From Micromonospora sp. WMMA1363 (GTDB lineage Bacteria > Actinomycetota > Actinomycetes > Mycobacteriales > Micromonosporaceae): a DNA stretch of 64,000 nucleotides. Position 1 is the first letter of the stretch. Every line of letters starts with the position of its first letter. The position numbers and the translations under genes were made by a program. The notes below the pieces were generated by a model. It had not been told where the DNA came from and did no database searches. It was given only the letters and a program-made list of their open reading frames with translations. Shown here one piece after another: positions 22,929-32,950 of the stretch. The stretch covers positions 2,165,001-2,229,000 of the forward strand of contig NZ_JAUALB010000001.1 of the NCBI RefSeq assembly GCF_030345795.1. The letters are read 5' to 3'.

Positions 22929-24797
22929 ATGCAGCTGCGCACCGATCTCCGCAACGTCGCCATCATCGCTCACGTCGACCATGGCAAGACCACCCTGGTC
23001 GACGCCATGTTGCGGCAGGCCGGCGCCTACGGCGCCCGGGGTGAGGTGACCGAGCGGGTGATGGACTCGATGGACCTCGAGCGGGAGAAGGGCATCACCA
23101 TCCTCGCCAAGAACACAGGTGTGCGGTACCTGCCGGCAGACGGCTCCGACCCGGTGACGATCAACATCATCGACACCCCCGGGCACGCCGACTTCGGTGG
23201 CGAGGTGGAACGCGGTCTCACCATGGTCGACGGCGTGGTGTTGCTGGTCGACTCCAGCGAGGGACCGCTGCCGCAGACCCGGTTCGTGCTGCGCAAGGCC
23301 CTCAAGGCGCGGATGCCCATCATCCTGGTGATCAACAAGGTGGACCGCCCGGATGCTCGGATCAAGGAGGTCGTGGACGACACCTACGAGCTCTTCCTCG
23401 ACCTGGACGCCGACGAGGAGCAGATCGACTTCCCGATCGTCTACGCCTGCGCCCGCGACGGCATCGCCTCGCTGACCCAGCCGGCGGACGGCTCGGTGCC
23501 CAGTGACAGCCACAACCTCGAGCCACTGTTCCGCACCCTGCTCGACACCATCCCGCCGCCCGCCTACGACGAGAACGCCTCGCTGCAGGCGCACGTCACC
23601 AACCTGGACGCCTCGCCGTTCCTCGGTCGGCTCGCGCTCTGCCGGGTGCGGCAGGGCACCATCAGCAAGGGCCAGACCGTGGCCTGGTGCCGCACCGACG
23701 GCAGCAACCAGCGGGTACGCATCTCCGAGCTGCTGATGACCGAGGGCCTCGAGCGCAAGCCGGCCGAGTCCGCCGGTCCGGGCGACATCATCGCCGTCGC
23801 CGGCATCCCCGAGATCATGATCGGCGAGACGCTCGCCGACGCGGACGATCCGCGGCCACTGCCGTTGATCACCGTCGACGAGCCGGCCATCTCGATGACC
23901 ATCGGCACCAACACCTCGCCACTGGTCGGCCGGGTCAAGGGCGCCAAGGTCACCGCCCGGATGGTCAAGGACCGGCTCGACAAGGAACTGATCGGCAACG
24001 TGTCGCTGCGGGTCCTGCCCACCGAGCGTCCCGACGCCTGGGAGGTGCAGGGCCGTGGCGAACTGGCGCTGGCGATCCTGGTCGAGCAGATGCGCCGCGA
24101 GTCGTACGAGCTGACCGTCGGCAAGCCGCAGGTGGTCACCAGGGAGATCGACGGACGGACCTGCGAGCCGGTGGAGCGGCTGACCATCGACGCGCCCGAG
24201 GAGTACCTGGGCGCGATCACCCAGCTGCTGGCCACCCGCAAGGGCCGGATGGAGCAGTTGGTCAACCACGGCACCGGCTGGATCCGGATGGAGTGGCTGG
24301 TGCCGGCCCGGGGCCTGATCGGATTCCGCACCGAGTTCCTCACCGAGACCCGGGGCACCGGCATCCTGCACCACGTCTTCGAGTCCTACGAGCCGTGGTT
24401 CGGCGAGCTGCGGACGCGCCCCAACGGCTCGCTGGTAGCCGACCGGTCCGGCGCCGCCACCGCGTTCGCGATGACCAACCTCCAGGAGCGCGGCCAGCTC
24501 TTCGTCGAGCCCGGCACCGAGGTTTACGAAGGCATGATCGTCGGGGAGAACTCCCGCTCCGACGACATGGACGTCAATATCACCAAGGAGAAGAAGCTCA
24601 CCAACATGCGCTCCTCCACGGCGGAGGAGACCGAGAAGCTGATCCCGCCACGAAAGCTGTCGCTGGAACAGGCGCTCGAGTTCTGCCGGGAGGACGAGTG
24701 CGTCGAGGTGACCCCGGCCGCGGTTCGTATCCGCAAGGTGCTGCTCGACCAGACGCAGCGGGCCCGCGCCGCCGCCCGCCGCAAGCACACCGGCTGA
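22929..24797 (+). CDS. typA: translational GTPase TypA/BipA
   Basis: 622-residue ribosome-associated GTPase of the elongation factor class, involved in 50S assembly and stress adaptation. G1 is AHVDHGKTT (14-22), G2 lies in EREKGITI, G3 [11 protein letters not shown]4 NKVDRPD. EF-G-like domains III and V and the BipA-specific C-terminus follow ([45 protein letters not shown]). An ATG at 22920 is in frame but directly touches the GGGAGG site; the ATG at 22929 has it 9 nt away and matches the family start ([14 protein letters not shown]). Confidence 0.97.
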   Translation: MQLRTDLRNVAIIAHVDHGKTTLVDAMLRQAGAYGARGEVTERVMDSMDLEREKGITILAKNTGVRYLPADGSDPVTINIIDTPGHADFGGEVERGLTMVDGVVLLVDSSEGPLPQTRFVLRKALKARMPIILVINKVDRPDARIKEVVDDTYELFLDLDADEEQIDFPIVYACARDGIASLTQPADGSVPSDSHNLEPLFRTLLDTIPPPAYDENASLQAHVTNLDASPFLGRLALCRVRQGTISKGQTVAWCRTDGSNQRVRISELLMTEGLERKPAESAGPGDIIAVAGIPEIMIGETLADADDPRPLPLITVDEPAISMTIGTNTSPLVGRVKGAKVTARMVKDRLDKELIGNVSLRVLPTERPDAWEVQGRGELALAILVEQMRRESYELTVGKPQVVTREIDGRTCEPVERLTIDAPEEYLGAITQLLATRKGRMEQLVNHGTGWIRMEWLVPARGLIGFRTEFLTETRGTGILHHVFESYEPWFGELRTRPNGSLVADRSGAATAFAMTNLQERGQLFVEPGTEVYEGMIVGENSRSDDMDVNITKEKKLTNMRSSTAEETEKLIPPRKLSLEQALEFCREDECVEVTPAAVRIRKVLLDQTQRARAAARRKHTG

Positions 24798-24829
24798 GCC
24801 GTCGGGCCGGCGATCGCCAGAAGGGGCCT

Positions 24830-24845
24830 CCGCACGCCCGTGCGG
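24830..24845 (+). terminator. short hairpin after typA
   Basis: CCGCAC-GCCC-GTGCGG forms a 6-bp stem with a 4-nt loop, 32 bp after the typA stop, flanked by two AAGGGGCC motifs. Confidence 0.45.
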
Positions 24846-24873
24846 CGTCGCGAAGGGGCCCCTCGTCACCGGC

Positions 24874-24879
24874 TACCCT
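24874..24879 (+). promoter_or_regulatory. -10-like box, leaderless start
   Basis: TACCCT, then 6 nt, then the GTG at 24886. Same geometry as at recQ and 14521. Confidence 0.45.
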
Positions 24880-24885
24880 CGGTGG

Positions 24886-25743
24886 GTGATCTTCGACGAG
24901 CTCGACGCGGAGCTGGACCGGGTGCCCCGCACGGTCTCGGCGTACGTCGGCCGGCTCGACGCTGCCCCCACGTGGACGCGGCACCCGGACGCCACCCACT
25001 ACGCGGCGAGCACGATCAAGGTGGGAGTGCTGGTGGCGCTGCACCGCGCCGCCGAGGCCGGCCACCTCGACCTGGACGCCCCGGTGCCCGTGCGCAACGA
25101 GTTCGACTCCGCGCTGCCCGGCGCGCCCCGCTTCTCCTGCAACCACGACAACGACGAGGCTGTCTGGGCCCGGGTGGGGGGCACGGCCCGCCTGCGGTGG
25201 CTCGCCGAACGCATGATCGTGCGCTCCAGCAACCTCGCCACCAACCTGGTCATCGACCATGTCGGCCTGCCCGCCGTGGCCGACGTGTGGCCCCGCGCCG
25301 GCGCCCGGCACAGCTGCACCGGGCGCGGCATCGAGGACTTCGCGGCCCGCGACGCCGGCATCACCAACCTGGTCACCGCCGCCGACCTGGCCGCCCTACT
25401 CACCCGCCTGGCGCACGGCGCCATCCGGCCGGGCCCGCTGGCCACACCGCGGAGTTGCACCGCGATGCTCGACACCCTTGCCGCCCAGGAACACCGCGAG
25501 GACCTCGCCGCCGGGCTGCCCCGGGGCACCCGCGTCGCGCACAAGAACGGTTGGGTCCGCGGCGTCCGGCACGCGGCCGGCGTCGTCTACCCCGGCGACG
25601 CCGCCCCGTACGCCGTCGTCGTCTGCACCACCACCGACCCCGCCGACGGCGGACCGAGCGGCATGAAGATCGAGGACGACGCCTGCCGCATCATCGTCGA
25701 CATCTCGGCCCGCGTCTGGGCCGCCCGGCACGACCTGCGCTGA
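24886..25743 (+). CDS. class A beta-lactamase-like serine hydrolase, cytosolic
   Basis: 285-residue protein with the serine beta-lactamase/D,D-peptidase fold. Ser42 and Lys45 form the SxxK motif (ASTIKVG), RSSNLATN supplies SxN (114-116), and HKNG near residue 214 replaces KTG. There is no signal peptide, so it is probably cytosolic and not a resistance enzyme; an amidase or esterase role is possible but unproven. FSCNHDNDEAVW and the Glu166 region of true class A enzymes could not be matched. A paralogous fold with a signal peptide is encoded at 39741-40574. Confidence 0.85.
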   Translation: MIFDELDAELDRVPRTVSAYVGRLDAAPTWTRHPDATHYAASTIKVGVLVALHRAAEAGHLDLDAPVPVRNEFDSALPGAPRFSCNHDNDEAVWARVGGTARLRWLAERMIVRSSNLATNLVIDHVGLPAVADVWPRAGARHSCTGRGIEDFAARDAGITNLVTAADLAALLTRLAHGAIRPGPLATPRSCTAMLDTLAAQEHREDLAAGLPRGTRVAHKNGWVRGVRHAAGVVYPGDAAPYAVVVCTTTDPADGGPSGMKIEDDACRIIVDISARVWAARHDLR

Positions 25744-25818
25744 TCCCCGGCCGGGATGGCAGAAGCGGCCGGCGCCGCCTACGCTACTGCCCACCCCCGG
25801 CCGCGAGGAGAGCCACCC

Positions 25819-26508
25819 ATGCCGTCCCGCCGTGCCTTGCTGGTCGCGTTCGCCGTCGTCACCACCGGTAACCTCGTCGCCAACGCCACCGGCGACGCCA
25901 CCGGAGAGCTGCTGACCAAGCCGCTGCTGATGCCACTGCTCGCCGCGTACCTCTGGCGCTGCGGAGCCGACCGCGGCGGCCGACCCGACCGCCTGATCCT
26001 CGCCGCGCTGGCCTTCTCCACCGGCGGCGACGTGGCGCTACTCGGCGACGGCGACGCCTTCCTCGTCGGGATGGCGCTCTTTCTCGCCGCCCACCTCTGC
26101 TACGTCGCCGCCTTCACCCGCGGCGGCGCCGCCAGGCTGCTCCGCCCGCCGCTGGTCGCCGTGTGGGTGGGGTACGCGACGCTGACCGTCGCCGCGCTCG
26201 GCTGGGTGTGGCCGGGGCTCGCCGACGCAGGTCTCGCGCTGCCGGTGGCGGGATACGCGGTGGCGCTGGCCACGATGGCCGGCACCGCAGCCGCACACGG
26301 CTGGCGTGTCGGTCTCGGCGGCGCCCTGTTCCTCGGCTCCGACCTGCTCATCGCCACCGGCATCGCCGGGGTGGGTACCGTGCCCGGCCCACCGATCTGG
26401 GTGATGGCCAGCTACGCCGCCGGTCAGGCCCTGATCGTCACCGGCTGGGCCGCCCGCGGCTCCACCCCGACGGCGTTCACTCCAGCAGCCGCGTCCGCAG
26501 CCCCGTGA
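25819..26508 (+). CDS. YhhN family membrane protein (lysoplasmalogenase-like)
   Basis: 229-residue polytopic membrane protein of the YhhN/TMEM86 family, whose characterised members hydrolyse the vinyl-ether bond of lysoplasmalogens. LLTKPLLMPLLAAYL near the N-terminus, AALAFSTGGDVALLGDGDAFLVGMALFLAAHLCYV and FLGSDLLIA carry the conserved acidic residues of the family. About seven or eight membrane segments are evident. GAGGAG precedes the ATG by about 8 nt. Its end overlaps the convergent phosphatase gene by 32 bp. Actinobacteria mostly lack plasmalogens, so the true substrate is open. Confidence 0.85.
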   Translation: MPSRRALLVAFAVVTTGNLVANATGDATGELLTKPLLMPLLAAYLWRCGADRGGRPDRLILAALAFSTGGDVALLGDGDAFLVGMALFLAAHLCYVAAFTRGGAARLLRPPLVAVWVGYATLTVAALGWVWPGLADAGLALPVAGYAVALATMAGTAAAHGWRVGLGGALFLGSDLLIATGIAGVGTVPGPPIWVMASYAAGQALIVTGWAARGSTPTAFTPAAASAAP

Positions 26509-27274
26509 CGACCTCCTCGTCCAGCCCGAGCCCGTCGCGCAGGTACGCCTCGAACGAGCCGTGTACCCGCCGCACCTCGTCGTACGCGGCGTCGAGGTAC
26601 TCGCCGCGCACCTCCAGCACCGGGCGCACCGCGTCGACGTCCCGCTCCGGCTGTCGCCGACGCATCGCAGTCACGATCACCTCGCGCAGGCTGTCGGTCA
26701 GCGGATTGTTGGCCAGGTAGTCGGCGCGGATCGCCGCCTCATCCACCCCGAGTGCGTGCAGCAGCACCACGGTCAGCCAGCCGGTGCGGTCCTTACCCGC
26801 CGAGCAGTGGTAGAGCAGGGGCAGATTCTCCGCCCGCGCGGCCAGCCGCACGGCCGTGCCGAAGCCGACCCGCGCCGACTCCCCGGTTACGAACCAGCGG
26901 TAGATCGCCGCCATCGCCGCCGGGGTGCCCTGCCCGGCCAGCTCCGCGTACGCCCCGAGGTCGTGGCCCAGCAGCACCGCCGACACGTAGGTGAAGACCG
27001 GGTGCGCCGCGTCGTAGACCGGTAGGTGCACGACCCGCGGTTCCTCCGGCAGCCGGTCCGGCGGTGCGACCGCCTGTTCCGAGCTGTCCCGCAGATCCAC
27101 CACGCAGGCCGGCCCGAGCTTGGCCAGCACCGGCAGGTCCTCGTCGGTCAACCGGCCCAGCGCCGGAGTGCGGAGGAGCACTCCGGGGCGCACCCGCCGT
27201 CCGTCCACCCCCACCAGTCCGCCGAGGTCACGTGCGTTCGGCGCGCCCACCAGCTGCCAGTCACGGGCCCTCAT
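26477..27274 (-). CDS. tyrosine/serine protein phosphatase, PtpB-like
   Basis: 265-residue phosphatase of the family that includes Mycobacterium tuberculosis PtpB (Y_phosphatase3). The P-loop HCSAGKDRTG gives the catalytic cysteine and arginine; NARDLGGLVGVDGRRVRPGVLLRT is the conserved N-terminus, VVDLRDSSEQ the substrate loop, and GVDEAAIRADYLANN follows the P-loop. The ATG at 27274 has GAGGCGG just upstream; an in-frame start at 27337 would add a basic leader. No signal peptide. The last codons overlap the convergent YhhN gene. Confidence 0.9.
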   Translation of the reverse strand: MRARDWQLVGAPNARDLGGLVGVDGRRVRPGVLLRTPALGRLTDEDLPVLAKLGPACVVDLRDSSEQAVAPPDRLPEEPRVVHLPVYDAAHPVFTYVSAVLLGHDLGAYAELAGQGTPAAMAAIYRWFVTGESARVGFGTAVRLAARAENLPLLYHCSAGKDRTGWLTVVLLHALGVDEAAIRADYLANNPLTDSLREVIVTAMRRRQPERDVDAVRPVLEVRGEYLDAAYDEVRRVHGSFEAYLRDGLGLDEEVVTGLRTRLLE

Positions 27275-27555
27275 GCCACCGCCTCGTCGCGCTCGGCGGC
27301 GGGCCGGCCCGGCCGTTCTGGTGACCTGCTCGCTCATTCCGGCCTCCCCATCGCCGACGTGTCACCTTACAGGGTGCCCGACATGACGATCGTCGCGATA
27401 CACGCGTACCGGGCTCTTGACGCCCCGGCACAGCCCGTGAGCCGTGCCCGCGTATCCGACGGCCCGGTACGCTACCCGGCCTCGCTCGGCCCGACCGGCC
27501 ACCGGCCGACCGGGGCGCCGACCGCCCCACCGGCGTGCTCCGCCGCTCGGACGCC

Positions 27556-28554
27556 TCAGCCGCGGGCCCTGACCAGCTCCCGACGGCGGTCCCGGGACGA
27601 CTTGGCCAGACTCGCCGCGGTCGCCAGCAGCAGGGTGCCCAGGATGACGGTCAGCGAGAGCCAGATCGGGATGTGCGGCGCCCAGGCGACGGGCTCGCCG
27701 CCGTTGACGAACGGCAGGCGGTTGTCCGCGAGGGCCTCCAGCACCAGCTTGACACCGATGAAGCCGAGCACCACCGCGAGGCCGTAGCTGAGGTAGATCA
27801 ACCGTTCCAGCAGGCCACCGAGGAGGAAGTAGAGCTGCCGCAGCCCCATCAGCGCGAACACGTTTGCGGTGAAGACCAGATACGGCTCCTGGGTGATGCC
27901 GAAGATGGCCGGGATCGAGTCCAGCGCGAAGATCAGGTCGGTCGTGCCAATCGCGATCATCACGATCAGCATCGGGGTGAAGAGCCGCCGCCCGTTCTCG
28001 TGCGTGGTGAGCCTCGCGCTGTCGTAGTCCTGGGAGATCGGCAGTGCCCGGCGGCTCCACCGGATCAGCACGTTCTCGGTGAACTCATCCTCCTCCGGCT
28101 CGCCCTGCCGAGCGAGGTTGACCGCGGTGTAGATGAGGAACGCGCCGAAGATGTAGAAGACCCAGGAGAACTGCGAGATCAGCGCCGCGCCGGCGGCGAT
28201 GAAGCCGCCGCGCATGACGAGCGCGAGCGCGATGCCGACGAGCAGCACCTTCTGCTGGTACTGCCGGGGCACACCGAAGCGGGCCATGATTATCACGAAG
28301 ACGAAGAGATTGTCGACCGAGAGGCTGTATTCGGTGAGCCAGCCGGTGTAGAACTGCCCCGCCGCGCTCCCCCCGGACACCAGCCAGAGACCGGCGCCGA
28401 AGAGCAGGGCCAGGCCGACGTAGAAGCCGACCCACAGGCTCGACTCGCGCACACTGGGCTCGTGCGGACGCCGACCGATGATCAGCAGGTCCACGACCAG
28501 GATCGCGGTCAGTACGACGAGCGTCCCCGCCCAGACCAGTCCGGACACGTACAC
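27556..28554 (-). CDS. terC: TerC family integral membrane protein (manganese exporter-like)
   Basis: 332-residue membrane protein of the TerC/Alx family. Members export Mn2+ or protect exported proteins from mismetalation. About nine membrane segments are visible, with the conserved acidic residues in VVDLLIIGRRPHEP, EYSLSVDNLFVFVIIM and GTTDLIFALDSIPAIFGIT. The GTG at 28554 has GGAGG about 7 nt upstream. A yybP-ykoY-type Mn2+ riboswitch lies in the leader and gives strong support for a manganese role. The C-terminus is basic (KSSRDRRRELVRARG). Confidence 0.93.
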   Translation of the reverse strand: MYVSGLVWAGTLVVLTAILVVDLLIIGRRPHEPSVRESSLWVGFYVGLALLFGAGLWLVSGGSAAGQFYTGWLTEYSLSVDNLFVFVIIMARFGVPRQYQQKVLLVGIALALVMRGGFIAAGAALISQFSWVFYIFGAFLIYTAVNLARQGEPEEDEFTENVLIRWSRRALPISQDYDSARLTTHENGRRLFTPMLIVMIAIGTTDLIFALDSIPAIFGITQEPYLVFTANVFALMGLRQLYFLLGGLLERLIYLSYGLAVVLGFIGVKLVLEALADNRLPFVNGGEPVAWAPHIPIWLSLTVILGTLLLATAASLAKSSRDRRRELVRARG

Positions 28555-28578
28555 GGTTCATTCCTCCGGCAGACACGC

Positions 28579-28629
28579 AACGTCCGGCACACCGTACGCG
28601 CTCGGTGGGCTCGGCGTGCCGGCGACGTT
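28579..28629 (-). promoter_or_regulatory. hairpin in terC leader, possible riboswitch expression platform
   Basis: On the minus strand AACGTCGCCGGCAC pairs with GTGCCGGACGTT, leaving a 2-nt bulge, between the aptamer and the terC ribosome binding site. It could be a terminator or a switch stem. Confidence 0.5.
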
Positions 28630-28644
28630 GACTCTGGTGGCTGT

Positions 28645-28760
28645 CGGAGGTCTCTTCCGCCACCGTCCCGGATGGGGCGGCGACCGACGGGGCCGGGTCG
28701 TGCCGGCGGGACCGGCGGGACCGTGCTGACGACTCCATCGCGGGGGAGTACTCCCCTCCG
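28645..28760 (-). ncRNA. yybP-ykoY manganese riboswitch upstream of terC
   Basis: Read on the minus strand, the leader holds CGGAGG paired with CCTCCG as the closing helix, the GGGGAGTA L1 element directly inside it, GTCGTCAGCACGG in the middle, and the GAAGAGACC L3 element before the closing strand. These are hallmarks of the yybP-ykoY class, which binds Mn2+ where L1 and L3 dock. The 116-nt size and the position about 90 nt before a terC gene fit. Predicted effect: terC expression rises with manganese. Confidence 0.85.
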
Positions 28761-28975
28761 TCCCGGTATTCTCCCCCACCGCGCGCGGCGACCGCACCTC
28801 GGGCGGCACGTGTCCCTCCCCACCAGTACGGGCGGGAACAGCGTGCCACATCTCCTACGGTGTCCTAGGAGGCTAACTCGGTCACTCGCGGCTCGCCTTC
28901 ATTCGATCAAGCTAGCCCAACGGGAACCGGGCCCCGGGGTGACGGCTGCGCGGAGCACCGTGGGAGGCTGCGCGC

Positions 28976-29269
28976 ATGGTGCTTGAGGTCGCGTTGATCG
29001 ACGTGCTGCCGGGACACGAGGACGAGTTCGCCGCCGCGTACGCGAAGGGGCATCCGGTGCTCGCCGGCACGCCCGGCTGCCGTTCGGTGCGGATGACCCG
29101 GGGCGTGGAATCCCCGTCGCGGTTCGTGCTGCTGGTCGAGTGGGACTCGGTCGAGGCACACGACGAGAACTTCCGCGGCACCGAACGGTTCGCCCGGTGG
29201 CGCGAGCTCATCGGCCCGCACTTCGCCGACCCGCCGCTGGTCGAGCACTTCGTCGACCTGCCGGCCTGA
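28976..29269 (+). CDS. antibiotic biosynthesis monooxygenase (ABM) domain protein
   Basis: 97-residue ferredoxin-like alpha+beta-barrel protein of the ABM/YgiN family. VLEVALIDVLPGHEDEFAAAY starts the fold; GCRSVRMTRGVESPSRFVLLVEWDSVEAHDENFRGTERFARW is the typical second half. Members act as cofactor-free monooxygenases, haem-degrading enzymes or stress proteins; none can be chosen here. GGGAGG is about 7 nt upstream of the ATG. It is a single gene between terC (divergent) and a convergent regulator. Confidence 0.9.
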   Translation: MVLEVALIDVLPGHEDEFAAAYAKGHPVLAGTPGCRSVRMTRGVESPSRFVLLVEWDSVEAHDENFRGTERFARWRELIGPHFADPPLVEHFVDLPA

Positions 29270-29401
29270 ATCTTTGTCGCACCTACCGCCTATGGTCCTG
29301 TCCGTAGCGTGCCGGCGGCCGGTCCCGACGGGCTCGGGGGTGCCGGGCCCGGCCGGCCGCGCGCTGCCCGCCCGTCCGACCGTTGCCGGCCGCGAGTGGC
29401 C

Positions 29402-29436
29402 GGTGCCTGGCTCCGGGGCCCCCGGAGTCAGGCACC
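29402..29436. terminator. 16-bp bidirectional hairpin containing a stop codon
   Basis: A 16-bp inverted repeat with one G/T wobble and the 3-nt loop GCC (arms 29402-29417 and 29421-29436) lies between the convergent ABM and XRE genes. The right arm includes the last codons and stop of the XRE gene. Confidence 0.75.
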
Positions 29437-30288
29437 GATCCGCCGGCCCAGCGCCGCGACCGTCTCGTCCTGGGTCAGCGCGGCCTCCAGCAGCCACCCG
29501 GTGAGCCGCTCGTAGCGGTCCACATCCGCCGGGGCGACCAGCCGGACGTCGGTGGTCAACGCCTCCAGCATCACCGTCCGGGGATCGGCCGGATCCGGGA
29601 ACGAATAGCAGGAGTACGGCGTCAACGGCTGCACCGCGCCGCGCGCGGCGCGGTGCGGGGGCAGCAGGCGGACCGTCACGTTCGGCAACTCGGCCAAGTC
29701 GATGAGGTGACGCAACTGCTCACGCCACACCTCGGGCGGCGTCTCGCCGGGGTCGCAGGCGGCCTCGGCGAGCACCGCCGTATAGCGGGGCGGATCCTCT
29801 CGTCGCAACACGTCGTGCCGGATCAGCCGCGCCCGGACGTCCCCCTCCACATCCACCGTCGGGTCCACGAGGTGGCCGGCCATGATCCGCAGCCGGGCGT
29901 ACGCCGGGGTCTGCAACAGCCCGGGCACGACGGCCGGCTGCCAGTCCACAATGCTCGCCGCACCCGCCTCCAGCTCGGCGTACGTGCGTTGCCGCTCCCC
30001 CATCTCGCCGAGGGCCCGCCACCAGCCCCGGCTGGTCGCAGCGTCCCGGGCGATGACGATGAGCAGGTCCCGCTGGGCCGGTGGCACCTGGTAGACGTCG
30101 AGCAGGTCCAGCACGTCGGCGAGGTCCGGGCGACTCTGGCCCAGCTCGATGCGTGAGAGCTTCGAGGTGGACGCCCACCCCAGCCGGTCGCAGACCTGCT
30201 CCAGGGTGAGCGCCTCCTGTCGGCGTAGTTGACGCAGCTCTGCGCCGAGTCGCGCACGTCGGATGACCGGACTTGTTGGCAACGGCAT
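29428..30288 (-). CDS. XRE-family regulator with DUF5753 domain
   Basis: 286-residue transcription factor of the large streptomycete-type family. The N-terminal Cro/C1 helix-turn-helix runs RRARLGAELRQLRRQEALTLEQVCDRLGWASTSKLSRIELGQ in segments typical of the fold; the rest is the DUF5753 domain (YAELEAGAASIVDWQPAVVPGLLQTPAYARLR, DVLRREDPPRYTAVLAEAA). Such proteins often pair with a small DUF397 gene, but none is adjacent. GGGAGG is 5 nt before the ATG. The target is unknown. Confidence 0.92.
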   Translation of the reverse strand: MPLPTSPVIRRARLGAELRQLRRQEALTLEQVCDRLGWASTSKLSRIELGQSRPDLADVLDLLDVYQVPPAQRDLLIVIARDAATSRGWWRALGEMGERQRTYAELEAGAASIVDWQPAVVPGLLQTPAYARLRIMAGHLVDPTVDVEGDVRARLIRHDVLRREDPPRYTAVLAEAACDPGETPPEVWREQLRHLIDLAELPNVTVRLLPPHRAARGAVQPLTPYSCYSFPDPADPRTVMLEALTTDVRLVAPADVDRYERLTGWLLEAALTQDETVAALGRRIGA

Positions 30289-30558
30289 TCCCGCCTCCCC
30301 ACCGAGGGAGAGTACGCAGGACGATCACCCAGCGCAATACAAACCTTGCGGAAAGCGACGACCCCTCGCCGGTAGCCCCAAACCCGGGACAGGTCGTCAC
30401 CGAATCCATCCGCCCCGTGACAGGTCCACCGTCCCCACGGGACACCCCGTCGCGCAACCACCTGGGTCCCCACCCGAGCCCTCGTCGCCCGCCACACCGG
30501 ACGCACCACCCGCACTTCCGTGGGTGCCACGAATGGTGGCGGGGACGGTCACCGGAGC

Positions 30559-32658
30559 TCACGTCACCCCGGCGGCGTCCATGCCCCGCAGCTCCTTCTT
30601 CAGCTCAGTGATCTCGTCGCGGATCCGGGCCGCGAGCTCGAACTGCAGCTCCCGGGCGGCGGCGAGCATCTGATCGTTGAGCTCCTGGATCAGCTCGGCC
30701 AACTCGGCCCGGGCCATCCCCTGCCGGGCCGGGTCGGCGGCCCGAGCCCGGCTGCGGGTCTCCTTGACCGGCGCCTTGCCCCGCGAGAGTTGCCGCACCG
30801 CACCGCCGACCCGGGTGTCGGTGTCCTCCGCCTCGCGATAGATGTCGTCGAGGATGTCGTGAATCTTCTTGCGCAGTGGCTCCGGGCTGATGCCGTACGC
30901 CTCGTTGTGCGCGATCTGCTTGGCCCGCCGCCGGTTGGTCTCCTCGATCGCCTCGGCCATCGACGGAGTTATCTTGTCCGCGTACATGTGCACCTGGCCA
31001 GAGACGTTCCGTGCCGCGCGACCGATCGTCTGGATCAGCGATCGACCGCTGCGCAGGAAGCCCTCCTTGTCCGCGTCCAGGATGGCCACCAGCGACACCT
31101 CGGGCAGGTCAAGGCCCTCACGCAGCAGATTGATGCCGACCAGCACGTCGTAGTCGCCCTTGCGGAGCTCGCGCAGCAGCTCGACCCGGCGCAGCGTGTC
31201 CACCTCGGAGTGGAGGTAGCGCACGCGGATGCCGTTCTCCAGCAGGTAGTCCGACAGGTCCTCGGCCATCTTCTTGGTCAACGTGGTGACCAGCACCCGC
31301 TCGTCCCGCTCGGTGCGCAGCTTGATTTCGTGCATGAGATCGTCGATTTGGCCCTTGGTCGGCTTGATGACCACCTCGGGATCGACCAGCCCGGTCGGGC
31401 GGATCACCTGCTCGACGTACTCCCCCTGGGCGTGCTCCAGTTCCCACGGGCCGGGGGTGGCCGACAGGAAGACCATCTGGCCGACCCGCTCCAGGAACTC
31501 GTCGAACCGCAGCGGCCGGTTGTCGGCGGCGCTGGGCAGCCGGAAGCCGTGGTCGATGAGCATCCGCTTGCGGGATGCGTCACCCTCGTACATGCCGCCG
31601 ACCTGCGGGATGGTCACGTGCGACTCGTCGACCACGATGAGGAAGTCGTCCGGGAAGTAGTCGAGCAGACAGTGCGGCGGGCTGCCCGGCAGCCGGCCGT
31701 CGATGTGCATGGAGTAGTTCTCGATGCCGGAGCAGAACCCGACCTGCCGCATCATCTCGATGTCGTACGTGGTACGCATCCGCAGCCGCTGTGCCTCCAG
31801 CAGCCTGCCCTGCCGCTCCAGCTCGGCCAGCCGCTCGCCCAGCTCGGCCTCGATGTCGCGGATCGCCCGCTCCATCCGCTCCGGACCGGCCGCGTAGTGT
31901 GTCGCCGGGAAGATCAACAGGTGGTCCACCTCACGGACCACGTCGCCGGTGAGCGGGTTGAGGTAGTAGAGCTTCTCCACCTCGTCGCCGAACAACTCGA
32001 TCCGGACCGCCAGCTCCTCGTAGGCGGGAATGATCTCCAGCGTGTCGCCCCGGACCCGAAACGTGCCCCGTTGGAAGGCCATGTCGTTACGCGTGTACTG
32101 GATGTCGACGAGGCGGCGCAGCAGTTGGTCGCGGTCCAGCTCCTGGCCGACAGCCACCCGGACCGCACGGTCCAGGTACTCCTCGGGAGTGCCCAGGCCG
32201 TAGATGGCCGAGACGGTGGCGACCACCACCACATCCCGGCGGGTGAGCAGCGACATCGTCGCGGAGTGCCGCAGCCGCTCCACCTCCTCGTTGATCGAGG
32301 AGTCCTTCTCGATGTACGTATCGGTCTGCGGAATATACGCCTCGGGCTGGTAGTAGTCGTAGTAGGAGACGAAGTACTCCACCGCGTTGTGCGGCAGCAG
32401 CTCGCTGAACTCCTTCGCCAACTGGGCGCAGAGCGTCTTGTTGGGGGCCAGCACCAGCGTCGGGCGCTGTAACCGCTCGATCAACCACGCCGTGGTGGCG
32501 CTCTTGCCGGTGCCGGTCGCACCGAGCAGCACCGTGTGGCGGTCGCCACGCCGGATCCGCCGTTCCAGGTCGTCGATCGCCGCCGGCTGGTCGCCGGCCG
32601 GCTGGAACTCGCTGACGACCTGGAAACGGCCGTCGAGCCGGGGAATGTCGAGCGCCAT
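30559..32658 (-). CDS. uvrB: excinuclease ABC subunit B
   Basis: 699-residue UvrB, the helicase-like damage-verification subunit of nucleotide excision repair. Walker [10 protein letters not shown] lies near residue 40, the beta-hairpin is in [16 protein letters not shown], with the DESH-type motif [13 protein letters not shown] and motif [13 protein letters not shown]-terminal UVR domain ([31 protein letters not shown]) contacts UvrC. The ATG at 32658 has GGAG 4 nt upstream and starts [17 protein letters not shown] as in the family; the frame is open up to 32745. Confidence 0.97.
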   Translation of the reverse strand: MALDIPRLDGRFQVVSEFQPAGDQPAAIDDLERRIRRGDRHTVLLGATGTGKSATTAWLIERLQRPTLVLAPNKTLCAQLAKEFSELLPHNAVEYFVSYYDYYQPEAYIPQTDTYIEKDSSINEEVERLRHSATMSLLTRRDVVVVATVSAIYGLGTPEEYLDRAVRVAVGQELDRDQLLRRLVDIQYTRNDMAFQRGTFRVRGDTLEIIPAYEELAVRIELFGDEVEKLYYLNPLTGDVVREVDHLLIFPATHYAAGPERMERAIRDIEAELGERLAELERQGRLLEAQRLRMRTTYDIEMMRQVGFCSGIENYSMHIDGRLPGSPPHCLLDYFPDDFLIVVDESHVTIPQVGGMYEGDASRKRMLIDHGFRLPSAADNRPLRFDEFLERVGQMVFLSATPGPWELEHAQGEYVEQVIRPTGLVDPEVVIKPTKGQIDDLMHEIKLRTERDERVLVTTLTKKMAEDLSDYLLENGIRVRYLHSEVDTLRRVELLRELRKGDYDVLVGINLLREGLDLPEVSLVAILDADKEGFLRSGRSLIQTIGRAARNVSGQVHMYADKITPSMAEAIEETNRRRAKQIAHNEAYGISPEPLRKKIHDILDDIYREAEDTDTRVGGAVRQLSRGKAPVKETRSRARAADPARQGMARAELAELIQELNDQMLAAARELQFELAARIRDEITELKKELRGMDAAGVT

Positions 32659-32950
32659 GACCTCCACGGTACGCCCGGGGTCCGACACTCCGGGCGGACT
32701 ACCGATGTCCCTGATCAGCTTCGATATTCCCATTGAATGCCCCATCCAAGCGGGCTACGCTTTTTCGCGTAGGCCGCTCGCGGCGGCCGACCGGGCCGGT
32801 GGCCGGGCCGATCGACGGCCGGCCGCCCCCGGCGCAGCGGTAGCAGCACCCGTTTCCGGCGTGCGCACCGTGTGGTCGCGCTGACGCGCTGACCGGCCGC
32901 CGCGAGCGCCCCACTCGTCACCCCAGCCTGATGAATCCGTTCAACCTCGC

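Noticed and set aside
21348..24869. 1173-codon open frame on the minus strand
   Set aside because: Only the left part (to 22793) is the DedA-PAP2 gene. The rest is antisense to typA, a normal result of high GC in the third codon position.
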